NCBI GenBank assembly: GCA_000421045.1
Contig: ATWC01000004.1
Coordinates: forward strand, 78,830 to 142,829
Length of the DNA stretch: 64,000 nucleotides
Direction: 5' to 3'
Origin: Lachnospiraceae bacterium NK4A179
GTDB lineage: Bacteria; Bacillota; Clostridia; Lachnospirales; Lachnospiraceae
In this document: in pieces, positions 34,113-43,016 of the stretch
Position numbering within the stretch: the first letter of the stretch is position 1
Layout of the letters: each line of letters opens with the position of its first letter
The notes under the pieces: model-generated
Database searches by the model: none
What the model was told of the DNA's origin: nothing
The model's input: the letters and a program-made list of their open reading frames with translations, nothing else
Made by a program: the position numbers and the translations under genes

Positions 34113-35849
34113 ATGGGAATCAGCGGCATAGAAATATACTATGTGAGCATATTCTGGATATCTCTGGTGCTTTCCGGTGTTTATTTCTATATGTGGCACA
34201 GGCATTTTAGTGTCAATTTTTCTCTGATATTTGCTTTTGTTCCTGTTGTTAATCTCGGATATATTCTGAGGGAACAGGCAAAAACGCTTGAAGGCTATAT
34301 CATTTCACAAAAAATCATCTATTTTGGCGGCTGTTTCCTTCTTCTTTTCATCATGCTGAATATTTTTGATATGTGCAAGGTGAAGCTTCCAAAAAAGATC
34401 AAGATGTTTTTCTTTTTGTGCAGTGTTGTGATATATCTTTTTGTGCTTACGATCGGAGAGTGGCCTTTATTCTACAAGAAGATTGTCGGGAGCATGACTG
34501 ACTCAGGTTTTGAGGTTATTAAGACTTATGGACCGGTTCATGCTGTGTTCTATGCAGTTATCGTTATGTATTCCGTTTTTAGTTTTGCGGCGATATATTG
34601 GTCTGCATTAGTTAAGAAAAATATTTCTCAAAGAATAATTCTTTTCCTGTTTCTCCCGGAGATGGCAAGTGTTATCTGCTTTTTCTCCACAAAGTTCATT
34701 GTTTCCGAGCTGGAGCTTGTACCCGCTTCTTATGCATTTGCGCAGTTAATGTATATTTATATCGCGCACAGGCTCTGTTTGTATGATGTCTCGGAGACTG
34801 CAGTCGATTCCATAGCTGAAACAGGTGCCACAGGATTTGTATCATTTGATATGGGACTTAATTATCTGGGGGCAAATCAGACTGCAGAAGAGATAATTGA
34901 AGATATCCAAAAACTTGAAGTTGACAGGGGGATGGACGTGGTTCCTGCTATAGGAGAGTTGTTTGGACCCTGGGTGGATTCATTTAAAAATGATGAGAAA
35001 CAGGATAAATTCTATTATGAAAAAGACGACAGCATTTATCTTGTGGATATAAATTACCTGTATGATGACGGAAAAAAGAAGGGCTACCAGTTTATCATTA
35101 CGGATGACACAAAGAATCAGAAGTATATAAAGCTGATAGACAGTTATAATGCCGATCTTGAAGAAGAGGTGAAAGAAAAGACTGCCGACATTGTGAGGAT
35201 GCATAACGATCTGATCAGAAGCATGGCGATGATGGTCGAGAGCCGTGATAATTCCACAGGCGGTCATATTATCCGCACCAGTGATGTAGTAGAGATGCTC
35301 ATGGACCGGATAATGAAGGATGAGAAATTTGTAAAAGAGTTTGGCCTGACGGAAAAGTTTAAGGAAAATATCATAAAGGTGGCACCGCTTCATGATATAG
35401 GAAAGATCGCCGTTGATGATGCCATACTCAGGAAGCCCGGCAGATATAATGATGAGGAATTTGCCAAAATGAAAATGCATGCAGCCGAAGGAGCAAAGGT
35501 CCTTCACAGGATACTTGAAAATTCGGATGATGAGGATATAAAGACTCTGGCAGAAAATGTTGCACATTACCACCATGAGAGAATGGATGGGTCCGGCTAT
35601 CCTGAAGGTCTTTCCGGTGATGCGATCCCCATCGAAGCAAGGATCATGGCAGTGGCAGATGTTTATGATGCACTTGTGAGCAAACGAGTGTACAAGGACA
35701 GTATGCCTTTCGAAAAAGCCGATGCTATTATGATGGAGAGTTTTGGAAAGCACTTTGACAAACGGCTCGAAAAGTATTATGTTGCGGCTCGGCCGGCAAT
35801 TGAGAAATATTATTCAAAAGCTAATGAATTATCTGATCAGAAAAATTGA
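34113..35849 (+). CDS. Membrane HD-GYP cyclic-di-GMP phosphodiesterase
   Basis: 578 residues. An N-terminal block of seven or eight helices (about 1-225, of the 7TM histidine-kinase type), a PAS-like region (about 230-345), a linker helix and an HD-GYP domain (about 365-560). Catalytic signatures are VESRDNSTGGHIIRTS, PLHDIGKIAV (HD) and HHERMDGSGYP (GYP region), followed by ARIMAVADVYDAL. It would hydrolyse c-di-GMP at the membrane. No GGDEF protein is in the window; the pilus locus at 48-63 kb is a plausible downstream target. Confidence 0.93.
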   Translation: MGISGIEIYYVSIFWISLVLSGVYFYMWHRHFSVNFSLIFAFVPVVNLGYILREQAKTLEGYIISQKIIYFGGCFLLLFIMLNIFDMCKVKLPKKIKMFFFLCSVVIYLFVLTIGEWPLFYKKIVGSMTDSGFEVIKTYGPVHAVFYAVIVMYSVFSFAAIYWSALVKKNISQRIILFLFLPEMASVICFFSTKFIVSELELVPASYAFAQLMYIYIAHRLCLYDVSETAVDSIAETGATGFVSFDMGLNYLGANQTAEEIIEDIQKLEVDRGMDVVPAIGELFGPWVDSFKNDEKQDKFYYEKDDSIYLVDINYLYDDGKKKGYQFIITDDTKNQKYIKLIDSYNADLEEEVKEKTADIVRMHNDLIRSMAMMVESRDNSTGGHIIRTSDVVEMLMDRIMKDEKFVKEFGLTEKFKENIIKVAPLHDIGKIAVDDAILRKPGRYNDEEFAKMKMHAAEGAKVLHRILENSDDEDIKTLAENVAHYHHERMDGSGYPEGLSGDAIPIEARIMAVADVYDALVSKRVYKDSMPFEKADAIMMESFGKHFDKRLEKYYVAARPAIEKYYSKANELSDQKN

Positions 35850-36297
35850 GAAAAAAGATAATAAAGTTATAGAAAATATCATCCGATCCTGCCTTGTGGA
35901 ATTTGGCGGGGATCATGAGGGTACGGCTTGGGCCGATCCTGACCTGGGAAGGTTTTCTGAAATTTATGCTGCTCCGGGCAGATGCTACTGGGTTGCCGAA
36001 GATGAGACGGGAAAGGTTGTTGGCGGTACCGGGATAGGTGAACTGACGGATGATATCTGTGAACTGCAGAAAATGTATCTGCTTGCAGAAGCACGCGGCA
36101 CCGGTGTTGCGGGCAGACTTATGAAGATCGCACTTGCATTTGCCGGACAACATTACAAACAGTGCTATCTTGAAACACTTGAGAGTATGACGGGCGCACA
36201 GAAGTTTTATGAGAAGAGTGGATTTCACAGAGTTTATGAGCCGGTAGTTAAGACGGAACATTTTAGCTGTGATGTGAGATATCTGAAAGATTTATAG
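35824..36297 (+). CDS. GNAT family N-acetyltransferase
   Basis: 157 residues. IRKIEKKDNKVIENIIRSCL opens the fold; motif A is KMYLLAEARGTGVAGRLM with RGTGVA as the acetyl-CoA loop; it ends GAQKFYEKSGFHRV. The ATG at 35824 overlaps the HD-GYP gene by 26 bases, implying translational coupling. A longer frame beginning at 35743 lies wholly inside the HD-GYP gene and is not used. Confidence 0.87.
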   Translation: MNYLIRKIEKKDNKVIENIIRSCLVEFGGDHEGTAWADPDLGRFSEIYAAPGRCYWVAEDETGKVVGGTGIGELTDDICELQKMYLLAEARGTGVAGRLMKIALAFAGQHYKQCYLETLESMTGAQKFYEKSGFHRVYEPVVKTEHFSCDVRYLKDL

Positions 36298-36320
36298 ACA
36301 TAGTACACATAGGAGTATTT

Positions 36321-36791
36321 ATGAAAAACAGACTTATCAAAATATTTATTTCAGGCTTGGTTATGATGACTGTCATTGCAGGCTGCGGAAAGACAAATGA
36401 TACAGATACTGCTGTCGTTGCAGAAACCGCTGACGCTACAGAAACTGCGACACCGTTTCCTGTCATAGACGGAACATGGCAGACAGCTTCCATAGTTTCC
36501 GGGGAAGACGGATCCGCCTATCCTGAATACCATGTACAGTTTACTGACACAGCTATACAGTACGGTCATCTGAAAGATGGTGAGTTTGTTCCGGATCATT
36601 CCGACCAGATCGTTATTTATGAGGAAATATCCGAAGGGCGCTTTAAAGTAAAAGCTGAATCTTCAAATGGAGTTCAGTACACATATCAGACATCTGAGGG
36701 GGATAAAGATGTGTTAGAGTATTACGAAACCTGGGATGAGGCTGAGTTTGCTGATAAGTACAGCGGCGGTGCTTCATTAAGCAGAACATGA
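36321..36791 (+). CDS. Small lipoprotein
   Basis: 156 residues. The signal peptide ends in a lipobox (VIAGC, Cys at about 22), then a Thr/Ala-rich linker and a compact domain of about 105 residues. That domain has IDGTWQTASIVSGEDGSAYPE and a beta-rich pattern resembling lipocalin-like or DUF4950-type folds. It would be tethered to the outer face of the membrane. Function unknown. The downstream stretch to 37093 is treated separately. Confidence 0.82.
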   Translation: MKNRLIKIFISGLVMMTVIAGCGKTNDTDTAVVAETADATETATPFPVIDGTWQTASIVSGEDGSAYPEYHVQFTDTAIQYGHLKDGEFVPDHSDQIVIYEEISEGRFKVKAESSNGVQYTYQTSEGDKDVLEYYETWDEAEFADKYSGGASLSRT

Positions 36792-36807
36792 ACCCGATGA
36801 TTGTTGC

Positions 36808-36836
36808 TTGACACGGACTGAAATGAAGAGTATATT
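36808..36836 (+). promoter_or_regulatory. Strong sigma-A promoter for the leader transcript
   Basis: TTGACA (36808-36813), a 17-base spacer and TATATT (36831-36836). It predicts a start near 36843, about 250 bases before the reductase gene. Confidence 0.82.
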
Positions 36837-36876
36837 TTGAAACCATATAAAAAAGTTTTTTTGAGAAAGGAAATAT

Positions 36877-36984
36877 ATGTTTAATCACGTATCTGTAATT
36901 GAGTGGTCATCTGTCAATGCTGTGCCCGTCGCCGCGCATGGTATTAATATTGTGTGCTCAATAACGGATCAGGATAAGCGATAG
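36877..36984 (+). CDS. Putative 35-residue leader peptide
   Basis: Begins with ATG behind GAGAAAGG and encodes MFNHVSVIEWSSVNAV and then PVAAHGINIVCSITDQDKR. It is the only reading frame between the promoter at 36808 and the terminator at 37014. Its last codons cover the segment (36965-36978) that can pair with the terminator's left arm. It has one Pro codon, so it is not a classical proline-counting leader. It may be a regulatory uORF or a small protein. Confidence 0.5.
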   Translation: MFNHVSVIEWSSVNAVPVAAHGINIVCSITDQDKR

Positions 36985-37048
36985 ATCTTTTTTCAATATG
37001 GTTTAAGTATATAAAACCACTTATCGATCCGGATAAGTGGTTTTTTTA
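36965..37048 (+). terminator. Terminator with an overlapping antiterminator pairing (attenuator-like)
   Basis: The terminator is AAACCACTTATC (37014-37025), loop, GATAAGTGGTTT and a T tract to 37047. CGGATC-AG-GATAAG at 36965-36978 is complementary to CTTATCGATCCG (37020-37031), with a two-base bulge, so the two structures exclude each other. The element ends about 45 bases before the reductase start. Confidence 0.72.
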
Positions 37049-37093
37049 TATCGCAGGGTGCCTAACTCGCACACAAAATACAGGAGGTAAGTT

Positions 37094-37912
37094 ATGAATA
37101 AGAAGATTGGTATCATAGGATACGGCAGTATGGGAAAAATGCTGCTTTGCAAATTCGGCGAATCAGGTATGGTGAGTAATGATCATCTTTTTGTGGCGAA
37201 CAGGACGCCGGGTAAGATTTTGGAAGCACCGGATAAATATACGATATGCGTATCTAATAAAGAACTGGCAGAAAAGGCAGATATGATATTTCTTTGTATA
37301 AGACCGGGAGATATCAAAACCGTACTGGATGAGATCGCTGAATGTGTAAACGATGAGTCATTGATCATATCACTTAACGGAAGCGTTCCGTTTGCGTTAT
37401 TGGAAAACAGAAAAGAACATAAGTATGCAAAAGTGATCCCAAGTGTAACCGCCGAGATCGATCGCAGCCAGACATTGATAAGCTATAACCTGTTAGTTAC
37501 TGAACAGGATAGAAAAGATCTGGAAATGCTGCTTTCCACAATCGGTAATACTATCGTTTTGCCGGAAGAAGAGATGGGGATGGGATCCGAGTTGGTCAGC
37601 TGCATGCCGGGCTTTATAGCGTCTATGTTTGATGTTATCTGCAGATCTGCACAGAAACACACTTCCATATCTCCGGAACAGGTTAAAGAGATGGTATTGT
37701 CTACACTTACAGCAACCGGAGAATTGATGCTTGAGAAAAATATGGATTTTGAAGATGTGGTGGAGAGAGTAGCTACGAAGGGCGGGATCACTGCAGTAGG
37801 AGCAGATATCATCTACGAGAGATTTCCGCAGGTAACAGATGAGATGTTTGAGAAAACTCTGGAAAAGAGAAGGATGACCGCTCAGGCAGCACAGAAAGCC
37901 TTTGGAGATTGA
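37094..37912 (+). CDS. proC: Pyrroline-5-carboxylate reductase family protein
   Basis: 272 residues. The Rossmann motif is IGIIGYGSMGKMLL, then NRTPGK for NADPH preference. IFLCIRPGDI and IISLNGSVPF follow, and the dimerisation domain carries RVATKGGITAVGADII, the ProC signature region. It would reduce P5C to proline, although a divergent ProC-like enzyme with another imine substrate cannot be excluded. AGGAGG precedes the ATG. Expression is probably governed by the upstream attenuator-like element. Confidence 0.82.
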   Translation: MNKKIGIIGYGSMGKMLLCKFGESGMVSNDHLFVANRTPGKILEAPDKYTICVSNKELAEKADMIFLCIRPGDIKTVLDEIAECVNDESLIISLNGSVPFALLENRKEHKYAKVIPSVTAEIDRSQTLISYNLLVTEQDRKDLEMLLSTIGNTIVLPEEEMGMGSELVSCMPGFIASMFDVICRSAQKHTSISPEQVKEMVLSTLTATGELMLEKNMDFEDVVERVATKGGITAVGADIIYERFPQVTDEMFEKTLEKRRMTAQAAQKAFGD

Positions 37913-37915
37913 CCG

Positions 37916-37974
37916 TTGACAAAAAATCTATTCTGCCGTATTGTTTGTATCAATAGGAATAATACAAACAATAC
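37916..37974 (+). promoter_or_regulatory. Promoter and GntR/YtrA operator
   Basis: TTGACA (37916-37921), a 17-base spacer and TATTGT (37939-37944). A perfect 13-bp inverted repeat, GTATTGTTTGTAT (37938-37950) and ATACAAACAATAC (37962-37974), covers the -10 and the transcript start, as expected for autorepression by the GntR protein. Confidence 0.88.
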
Positions 37975-38000
37975 AAGACATACAAAAAAGAGGTGATTTT

Positions 38001-38369
38001 ATGGTAATAAGGATAGATGAATTCTCTGATGTCCCGATATATCTGCAGATACGAAATCAGATCGTGATGGGTATATCTGACGGCAAACTCACAGCGGGCG
38101 AGCAGCTCCCGACAGTGCGTGCCCTTGCGATGGAAATGGGGGTAAATACCATGACCGTAAGCAAGGCATATCAGCTGTTAAAGACAGAGGGCTATATACT
38201 GACTGATCGTAAGAATGGTGCAAGGGTCAGGTATGAGATAGAGCAGCGTGGCAGGATAAGCGATGCCGATAAGAATGAACTGAAGCGCATCGTATCGGAA
38301 GCAAGACTGTCAGGTGTTACAAAAAAAGATATCCATTCTATGGTAGATGAGTTTTACGGGAGGGAATGA
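38001..38369 (+). CDS. GntR family regulator, YtrA type
   Basis: 122 residues. The winged helix has VPIYLQIRNQIVMGI, GEQLPTVRALAMEMGVNTM and TVSKAYQLLKTEGYI. The short C-terminal helical extension, instead of a ligand domain, defines the YtrA subfamily. ATG 38001 has GAGGTG upstream; the frame before it starts inside the operator. It is followed by a membrane protein of the kind normally encoded with such regulators. Confidence 0.92.
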   Translation: MVIRIDEFSDVPIYLQIRNQIVMGISDGKLTAGEQLPTVRALAMEMGVNTMTVSKAYQLLKTEGYILTDRKNGARVRYEIEQRGRISDADKNELKRIVSEARLSGVTKKDIHSMVDEFYGRE

Positions 38370-38371
38370 TC

Positions 38372-39778
38372 ATGGGAAAAATTTTTGATATTACAATGTT
38401 CGGAACACTTATATTTGTACTGATCCTGGAGTTTATGATCATGTTTCCGAAGAAGTGGAAAGAAAAGAAAATGATCCTGGGAGTAAGGAATAGGAAGGAA
38501 TTCCATGATGGAGAAGCAGAGAAAGAAACAGAGCATATTTTCGATTCCTGCAGAAAGCAGATGCTTATTTCGTCCGGAATGATAGTTATATGCGGCGCTG
38601 TTATGTTTTTACTTGATAGTTTGGCATCAAGGACATTCTTCTGGGTAATACTTATATATCTGGGAATTATAGCCAGTAGTCTTTCTTTGATACGTGGCAA
38701 CAGAGAGATGAAGTCACTTAAGAGAAAGATCGGCATAGTTTCAGCCAAAGGCGTGGTATATACAGATCTTAAGACTGCCGGGGCAGTGCATGGTTTAAAG
38801 CCTGTACAGCTGATCGTACCGTGTGTGGCAAATGCTCTGATACTGGTGCTCGCCATACTTTTGGATATGCATCTGATAAACATCGGAAACAGCATAAATG
38901 CGGGGACTTTTGCAGGAAGTTTTATGACCCTTACATTTTTCATGACCGGAGTGATAGTAGCATGGTGTGCATGGATGATGGATAACCTTAGAAATGAGGT
39001 TATCTCCGATGACAGTGATATCAACACAAATTATAACAGGGCAAAGAAGAAGGTTATGGCAGCCTTCGCGATCTCGACTTTATGGATAAATACCATATAT
39101 ACTCTGTGTGCTTTGTTTATCACACTTTTCATGGGCCCGGAACTGGTGATGATCATATCGGTACTTATATATGCAGTCCTTATTGCGGTATGCCTGTGCG
39201 TACTTTTTTCCGGAAATATGAAGATCGAATCCAGATATCAAAAGGAAGCAAACGTGGTCGCGGACGATGATGACCATTGGATAATGGGCATGTTCTATTA
39301 CAATCCTGAAGATAAGAGACTTAATGTTGAAAAGAGAGTGGGTATCGGCGCAACCATCAATATGGCACATCCGGCAGGCAAAGCAATTGCAGTCGTAATA
39401 GCACTTATGCTCTTTAGTTCGGTAGTCAGCCTTTCACTTGTCGGTGTGATCGAAGGAACGCCCATGTCAATAAAGACTGAAGGAAACATGGTCATCTGTC
39501 ATCAGCTGTGGGATGCATATAAGATCCCTGTAGATGATATACAGAGTGTTGAACTTATTAATGACAGAAGCAATATCAGTATGATCAGAACAAGCGGCAT
39601 GGGAACCGATTCTGAACTGTGGGGAAATTTCACTGTTGATAATGAGACGGGCTGCAAGGTATTCCTGTACCGTCAAGTAAATTCAATGCTTAAGATAAAG
39701 ACATCTGATGGTCTGTACTATATCAATTCAGCTGATGAAGATGAGGTAAAGTCGTGTTATGATTATATAGTTAAATGA
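38372..39778 (+). CDS. DUF5808/DUF1648-type membrane protein
   Basis: About 468 residues with around nine transmembrane helices. The DUF5808 block reads MGMFYYNPEDKRLNVEKRVGIG, then INMAHP. An extracytoplasmic or PH-like C-terminus starts at about residue 370. The start follows GGGAGGG; ATG 38366 is also possible. Such proteins accompany YtrA-type regulators and are linked to responses to cell-envelope stress or bacteriocins; the link here is from gene order only. Confidence 0.85.
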   Translation: MGKIFDITMFGTLIFVLILEFMIMFPKKWKEKKMILGVRNRKEFHDGEAEKETEHIFDSCRKQMLISSGMIVICGAVMFLLDSLASRTFFWVILIYLGIIASSLSLIRGNREMKSLKRKIGIVSAKGVVYTDLKTAGAVHGLKPVQLIVPCVANALILVLAILLDMHLINIGNSINAGTFAGSFMTLTFFMTGVIVAWCAWMMDNLRNEVISDDSDINTNYNRAKKKVMAAFAISTLWINTIYTLCALFITLFMGPELVMIISVLIYAVLIAVCLCVLFSGNMKIESRYQKEANVVADDDDHWIMGMFYYNPEDKRLNVEKRVGIGATINMAHPAGKAIAVVIALMLFSSVVSLSLVGVIEGTPMSIKTEGNMVICHQLWDAYKIPVDDIQSVELINDRSNISMIRTSGMGTDSELWGNFTVDNETGCKVFLYRQVNSMLKIKTSDGLYYINSADEDEVKSCYDYIVK

Positions 39779-39802
39779 TCATACATATATGAGGAGACCA
39801 AA

Positions 39803-40633
39803 ATGCCGACATTAAAGATCGATGACAGTATTGAGTTGTTTTATGAGGAGCTTGGAAGTGGCGATAAGTATATATTGAGCCTGGAGATGGACTTTCCTCC
39901 GGAATGTACAACGAGAAGACTTGCCGAACATGGATATCATGTTTTCTGCATAACAAACAGAGGGATAGGCGGATCAACACATATATTTGAAGATTATGGC
40001 AATGACTGGTTTGATATATGGGCTGATGATGTGATCCGCTTTGCGGATCTGAAAGGCATTGACAGATTTGTATATTGCGGCTGCTCACATGGCGCAGGTA
40101 CCGGCTGGCATATTGCATTAAGGTATCCTGAAAGACTCATCGCATTTATTGATATGGTTGGAGGCCCTCATAATATAGATGAGGCAAAGATATCATACAG
40201 AACGGCTCTAAAAGACGGAAAGCCCAGGAAGCCCATGAATCCTGAGTTTGTAGATGATCAGGCTGTTATGGAAAGACGTGAACGCAATGGGGTGTATTAC
40301 AGAGAATGTGCAGAACGTGAGACCCCGGAAGAGAGAAATATAGATTACAAGAGACCTCTCATCAAACTTGAGACAGAAGAAAAAGTAAAGGAAGCGCTCA
40401 GGACGATACAGACGCCTACGCTTATGCTCGGAGGTATTGAGGATCCTATTTCAAGACCTGATCTGATGATAAGGACAGCTGAATGCCTGCCGCATGGCAA
40501 GCTGGTGATGTACAGTGGATTCGGTCATGCAGGCCCGTACAGTGAGATCGTTGAAGAAGCTGTGGAAGAGGCAGTGAATTTTCTGCGAAATGTTGAAGAA
40601 ACCGGTAAGGTTTATAAAAAAGTTCAGAAATAA
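39803..40633 (+). CDS. Alpha/beta hydrolase
   Basis: 276 residues, cytoplasmic. The fold is recognisable from IELFYEELGSGDKYI, then HVFCITNRGIGGST, and the nucleophile elbow is YCGCSHGAGTGW (Ser near residue 97). PTLMLGGIEDPISRPDL precedes the acid, and the His is in YSGFGHAGPYSEI. The elbow C-S-H-G is within the G-x-S-x-G pattern. It is typical of small hydrolases or haloperoxidase-like enzymes. It is separated from the sigma factor by 67 bases with no clear terminator. Confidence 0.87.
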   Translation: MPTLKIDDSIELFYEELGSGDKYILSLEMDFPPECTTRRLAEHGYHVFCITNRGIGGSTHIFEDYGNDWFDIWADDVIRFADLKGIDRFVYCGCSHGAGTGWHIALRYPERLIAFIDMVGGPHNIDEAKISYRTALKDGKPRKPMNPEFVDDQAVMERRERNGVYYRECAERETPEERNIDYKRPLIKLETEEKVKEALRTIQTPTLMLGGIEDPISRPDLMIRTAECLPHGKLVMYSGFGHAGPYSEIVEEAVEEAVNFLRNVEETGKVYKKVQK

Positions 40634-40700
40634 ATGAACCTTTTGAGCTGCGGATGACTCTTATATACAGATGCATCTGAAAACAGTTAAGGAGAAGATA

Positions 40701-41285
40701 ATGGAAGACGCAGCAATAGTGAAAGGGCTCAGACTGGGTGATAAGACCGCCTTTGATGAACTTTATGAGAAGTATCACCTGCAGCTGTACAGAAACGCAT
40801 TTCTGATCACGGGCGATCAGATGGATGCTGAGGATGTGCTTCAAAATACATTTGTCACAGCCTGGAGGAATATAAAAAAACTGAAGAACCCTGAAAGTCT
40901 GAAATACTGGCTTTTCAGGATCATGACAAGAGAAGCATGGAAGACCGGCAGATCAAAGGAGATCCCTGATGCAGAGATAGTTTCCAAGGCAGATGAGTAT
41001 CAATGGAAATATGAAGATCATACGGATCCTGCAGAGCGCTTTTCTGACAGAGAACGCATAATTACAGCACTTCACATGCTTGATATAAAGCACAGAGAAG
41101 TGATCATCCTTTTCTACTATGAGGGCATGTCTGTAAAAGAGATAGCGTCTTCGCTTGGCTGTTTTGAAGGTACCGTTAAATCAAGACTGAATACCGCGAA
41201 GCGGAAACTTAAAACGGTATTTGAAACAACAGACAACGAAAATATAGAAGAAATGGAGGATAAGCGGGATGTCGGAGTCATCTGA
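40701..41285 (+). CDS. ECF-type RNA polymerase sigma factor
   Basis: 194 residues. Region 2 has YEKYHLQLYRNAFLITGDQM and AEDVLQNTFVTAWRNI; region 4 has LDIKHREVIILFYYEGMSVK and EGTVKSRLNTAKRKL. ATG 40701 has AAGGAG at a good distance. The putative anti-sigma gene overlaps its 3' end by 17 bases. A PrsW protease gene follows, suggesting release of this sigma factor by regulated proteolysis. Confidence 0.93.
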   Translation: MEDAAIVKGLRLGDKTAFDELYEKYHLQLYRNAFLITGDQMDAEDVLQNTFVTAWRNIKKLKNPESLKYWLFRIMTREAWKTGRSKEIPDAEIVSKADEYQWKYEDHTDPAERFSDRERIITALHMLDIKHREVIILFYYEGMSVKEIASSLGCFEGTVKSRLNTAKRKLKTVFETTDNENIEEMEDKRDVGVI

Positions 41286-42093
41286 AATGAATTTTGAAAA
41301 ATATATAAAAAGTGAACTGGGAGCGGCGGCAGAAGACCAAGTGCCTTCGGATATGTGCAGAGCCCGTATTAACAGGATGATATCTGAAGAAGAGAAAGGA
41401 TCATCCCGTAAAAACAATATGAGAAGATCAAAACTTTTCAAAGCGGCAGCGATAACCGCAGCATGTCTTGCACTTTCAGGCGGGGGAGCTTATGCTGCAG
41501 GAAAGATAATCGGGACTGAATCGGTGATAAATTCAACTCCTGATTACACAAGCTATGAAGATGTGGTAAAGGCTGAAAAAGAGACAGGGCTTGATATCGA
41601 TGTGCCGGAGCAGTTTGAAAACGGATATAAGTTTGATAGTATACATATTACCGATGTCAGCGATACGGATGATGAGGGGGCGGTAGTCAATAAACGCAAG
41701 GGTGCGTATATAAACTACACAACCGGAAAAAATAATGAATGTCTTTCAATTGATATAGAAACTGATACGCAGCCGACTGTTGAAGTACTTGATGAAATAC
41801 CGGGAGTTGAGGTAAGGGATATAAACGGGATAAAGGTTTATGCAGCGGATTATAAGATGCTTATGGTTCCTGAAGATTATCCTGATGAACAGATCCTTGA
41901 GATCAATGAAAATAATCCCGGGATCGCCGGAGTAGGAAAGGGCAACGGTATCACGGAAGTTTCGTACGAAGATGTTTTATCTGCCTGGTTTGAAAAAGAC
42001 GGACAGTTATATACGATCAATCCTAAAGAGGATCAGAAGTTTACATACGATGATCTGTTCAAAATGGCAGAGGAAATGATAGCAGTCCAGTAA
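41269..42093 (+). CDS. Membrane-anchored putative anti-sigma factor
   Basis: 274 residues. A cytoplasmic part of about 55 residues, one transmembrane helix (about 58-77, AAAITAACLALSGGGAYAAG) and an extracytoplasmic domain of about 190 residues (resembling DUF4367-type sensor domains) rich in Asp and Glu. Overlap with the sigma gene and this topology point to an anti-sigma factor. No HxxxCxxC zinc motif is present, so it is not a ZAS-type protein. It is the likely substrate of the PrsW-type protease encoded next. Confidence 0.75.
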   Translation: MSESSEMNFEKYIKSELGAAAEDQVPSDMCRARINRMISEEEKGSSRKNNMRRSKLFKAAAITAACLALSGGGAYAAGKIIGTESVINSTPDYTSYEDVVKAEKETGLDIDVPEQFENGYKFDSIHITDVSDTDDEGAVVNKRKGAYINYTTGKNNECLSIDIETDTQPTVEVLDEIPGVEVRDINGIKVYAADYKMLMVPEDYPDEQILEINENNPGIAGVGKGNGITEVSYEDVLSAWFEKDGQLYTINPKEDQKFTYDDLFKMAEEMIAVQ

Positions 42094-42118
42094 TATGATA
42101 TAATGCAGATCGAGGCAT

Positions 42119-42149
42119 GTGGGGGCAGTTCTTTTGCCCCCCTTTTTTT
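42119..42149 (+). terminator. Rho-independent terminator or partial terminator
   Basis: GGGGGCA / TGCCCCC stem, TTCTT loop and T7. It lies between the anti-sigma gene and the PrsW gene, so the latter may be expressed by read-through or from its own promoter. Confidence 0.85.
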
Positions 42150-42170
42150 AGGCTGAACGGAGGATAAAAA

Positions 42171-43016
42171 ATGATTTTTGGTGCGGGTATACCTGTTCTG
42201 TTTCTGATCGCGATAGCGGCGGCACCGGGTATTTTTTTGCTGCGTTTGATCAGAAAACTTGATAAAGTCGACAAGGAATCTCCACGTCTGATCATTTCGA
42301 TAATCCTTCTTGAAATCCCGTTTCTGATAGCTGCAATCGTGGTCGAGTCGCTGGGAAGTGCGATACTGATAGGCGTACTGCGTCTTAAAGAGAGCAGTCT
42401 CATCTATACTGTTTTTTATTGTTTCCTTGTGATCGGTCCGACCGAGGAGATATGCAAGATGCTTGGTGCACTGTTGCCGGCATGGAAGAGCCGTGAATTC
42501 AACTGCAGATATGACGGCATAGTTTACTGCACTGCATCTGCATTATCATTTGGAATATTGGAAAACATCATGTATGTTCTGTTCAGCCCGTCGCATTTAT
42601 CTACGGCACTGTTCAGAGCTTTTACGAGTATCCCGATGCATTTTATGCTTGGCGTGTGCATGGGTATGTTTGTTGGCAGGGCAAAAGTGGGAGCGGCTTA
42701 TGGCGATGCAGGCACGCGTAACAAAAACATGCTGATCGCGCTGATCATCCCCGCTGTCATACATGCATTTTATGATACGATCTGCCTTTCAACCGTACCG
42801 CTCTTGGATCGTGCTAATACTGCAGGTGATTCAGAGGCAATAGGTCTGTTTCTTATAATGCTGCTTATGATAGGTATAATGATCGTCTTTATCATTGCTG
42901 TTTATATTTTTCTGTTTGTGGCGCTTAGAAGAGAATCAAAGAATGACTTTTTCTTTGCTGAACCAATGCCCGGATGGGTTCCGAAGATGTTTAGAAATGA
43001 TAGATCAAATAGATGA
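42171..43016 (+). CDS. prsW: PrsW-family intramembrane metalloprotease
   Basis: 281 residues with seven or eight helices. The conserved PrsW motifs appear in order: GPTEEICKMLGALLP (glutamate pair), SALSFGILENIMYVLF, TSIPMHFMLGVCMGMFVG (His) and IIPAVIHAFYDTI (His and Asp). In Bacillus subtilis PrsW makes the site-1 cut of anti-sigma RsiW. The adjacent ECF sigma and membrane anti-sigma make the same role likely here. Its end overlaps the convergent DUF2809 gene by 12 bases. Confidence 0.9.
   Translation: MIFGAGIPVLFLIAIAAAPGIFLLRLIRKLDKVDKESPRLIISIILLEIPFLIAAIVVESLGSAILIGVLRLKESSLIYTVFYCFLVIGPTEEICKMLGALLPAWKSREFNCRYDGIVYCTASALSFGILENIMYVLFSPSHLSTALFRAFTSIPMHFMLGVCMGMFVGRAKVGAAYGDAGTRNKNMLIALIIPAVIHAFYDTICLSTVPLLDRANTAGDSEAIGLFLIMLLMIGIMIVFIIAVYIFLFVALRRESKNDFFFAEPMPGWVPKMFRNDRSNR

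Noticed and set aside
36877..36984. Classical proline-codon attenuator
   Set aside because: The leader frame contains a single Pro codon, so amino-acid counting by stalled ribosomes is not supported; the structural attenuator idea is kept.
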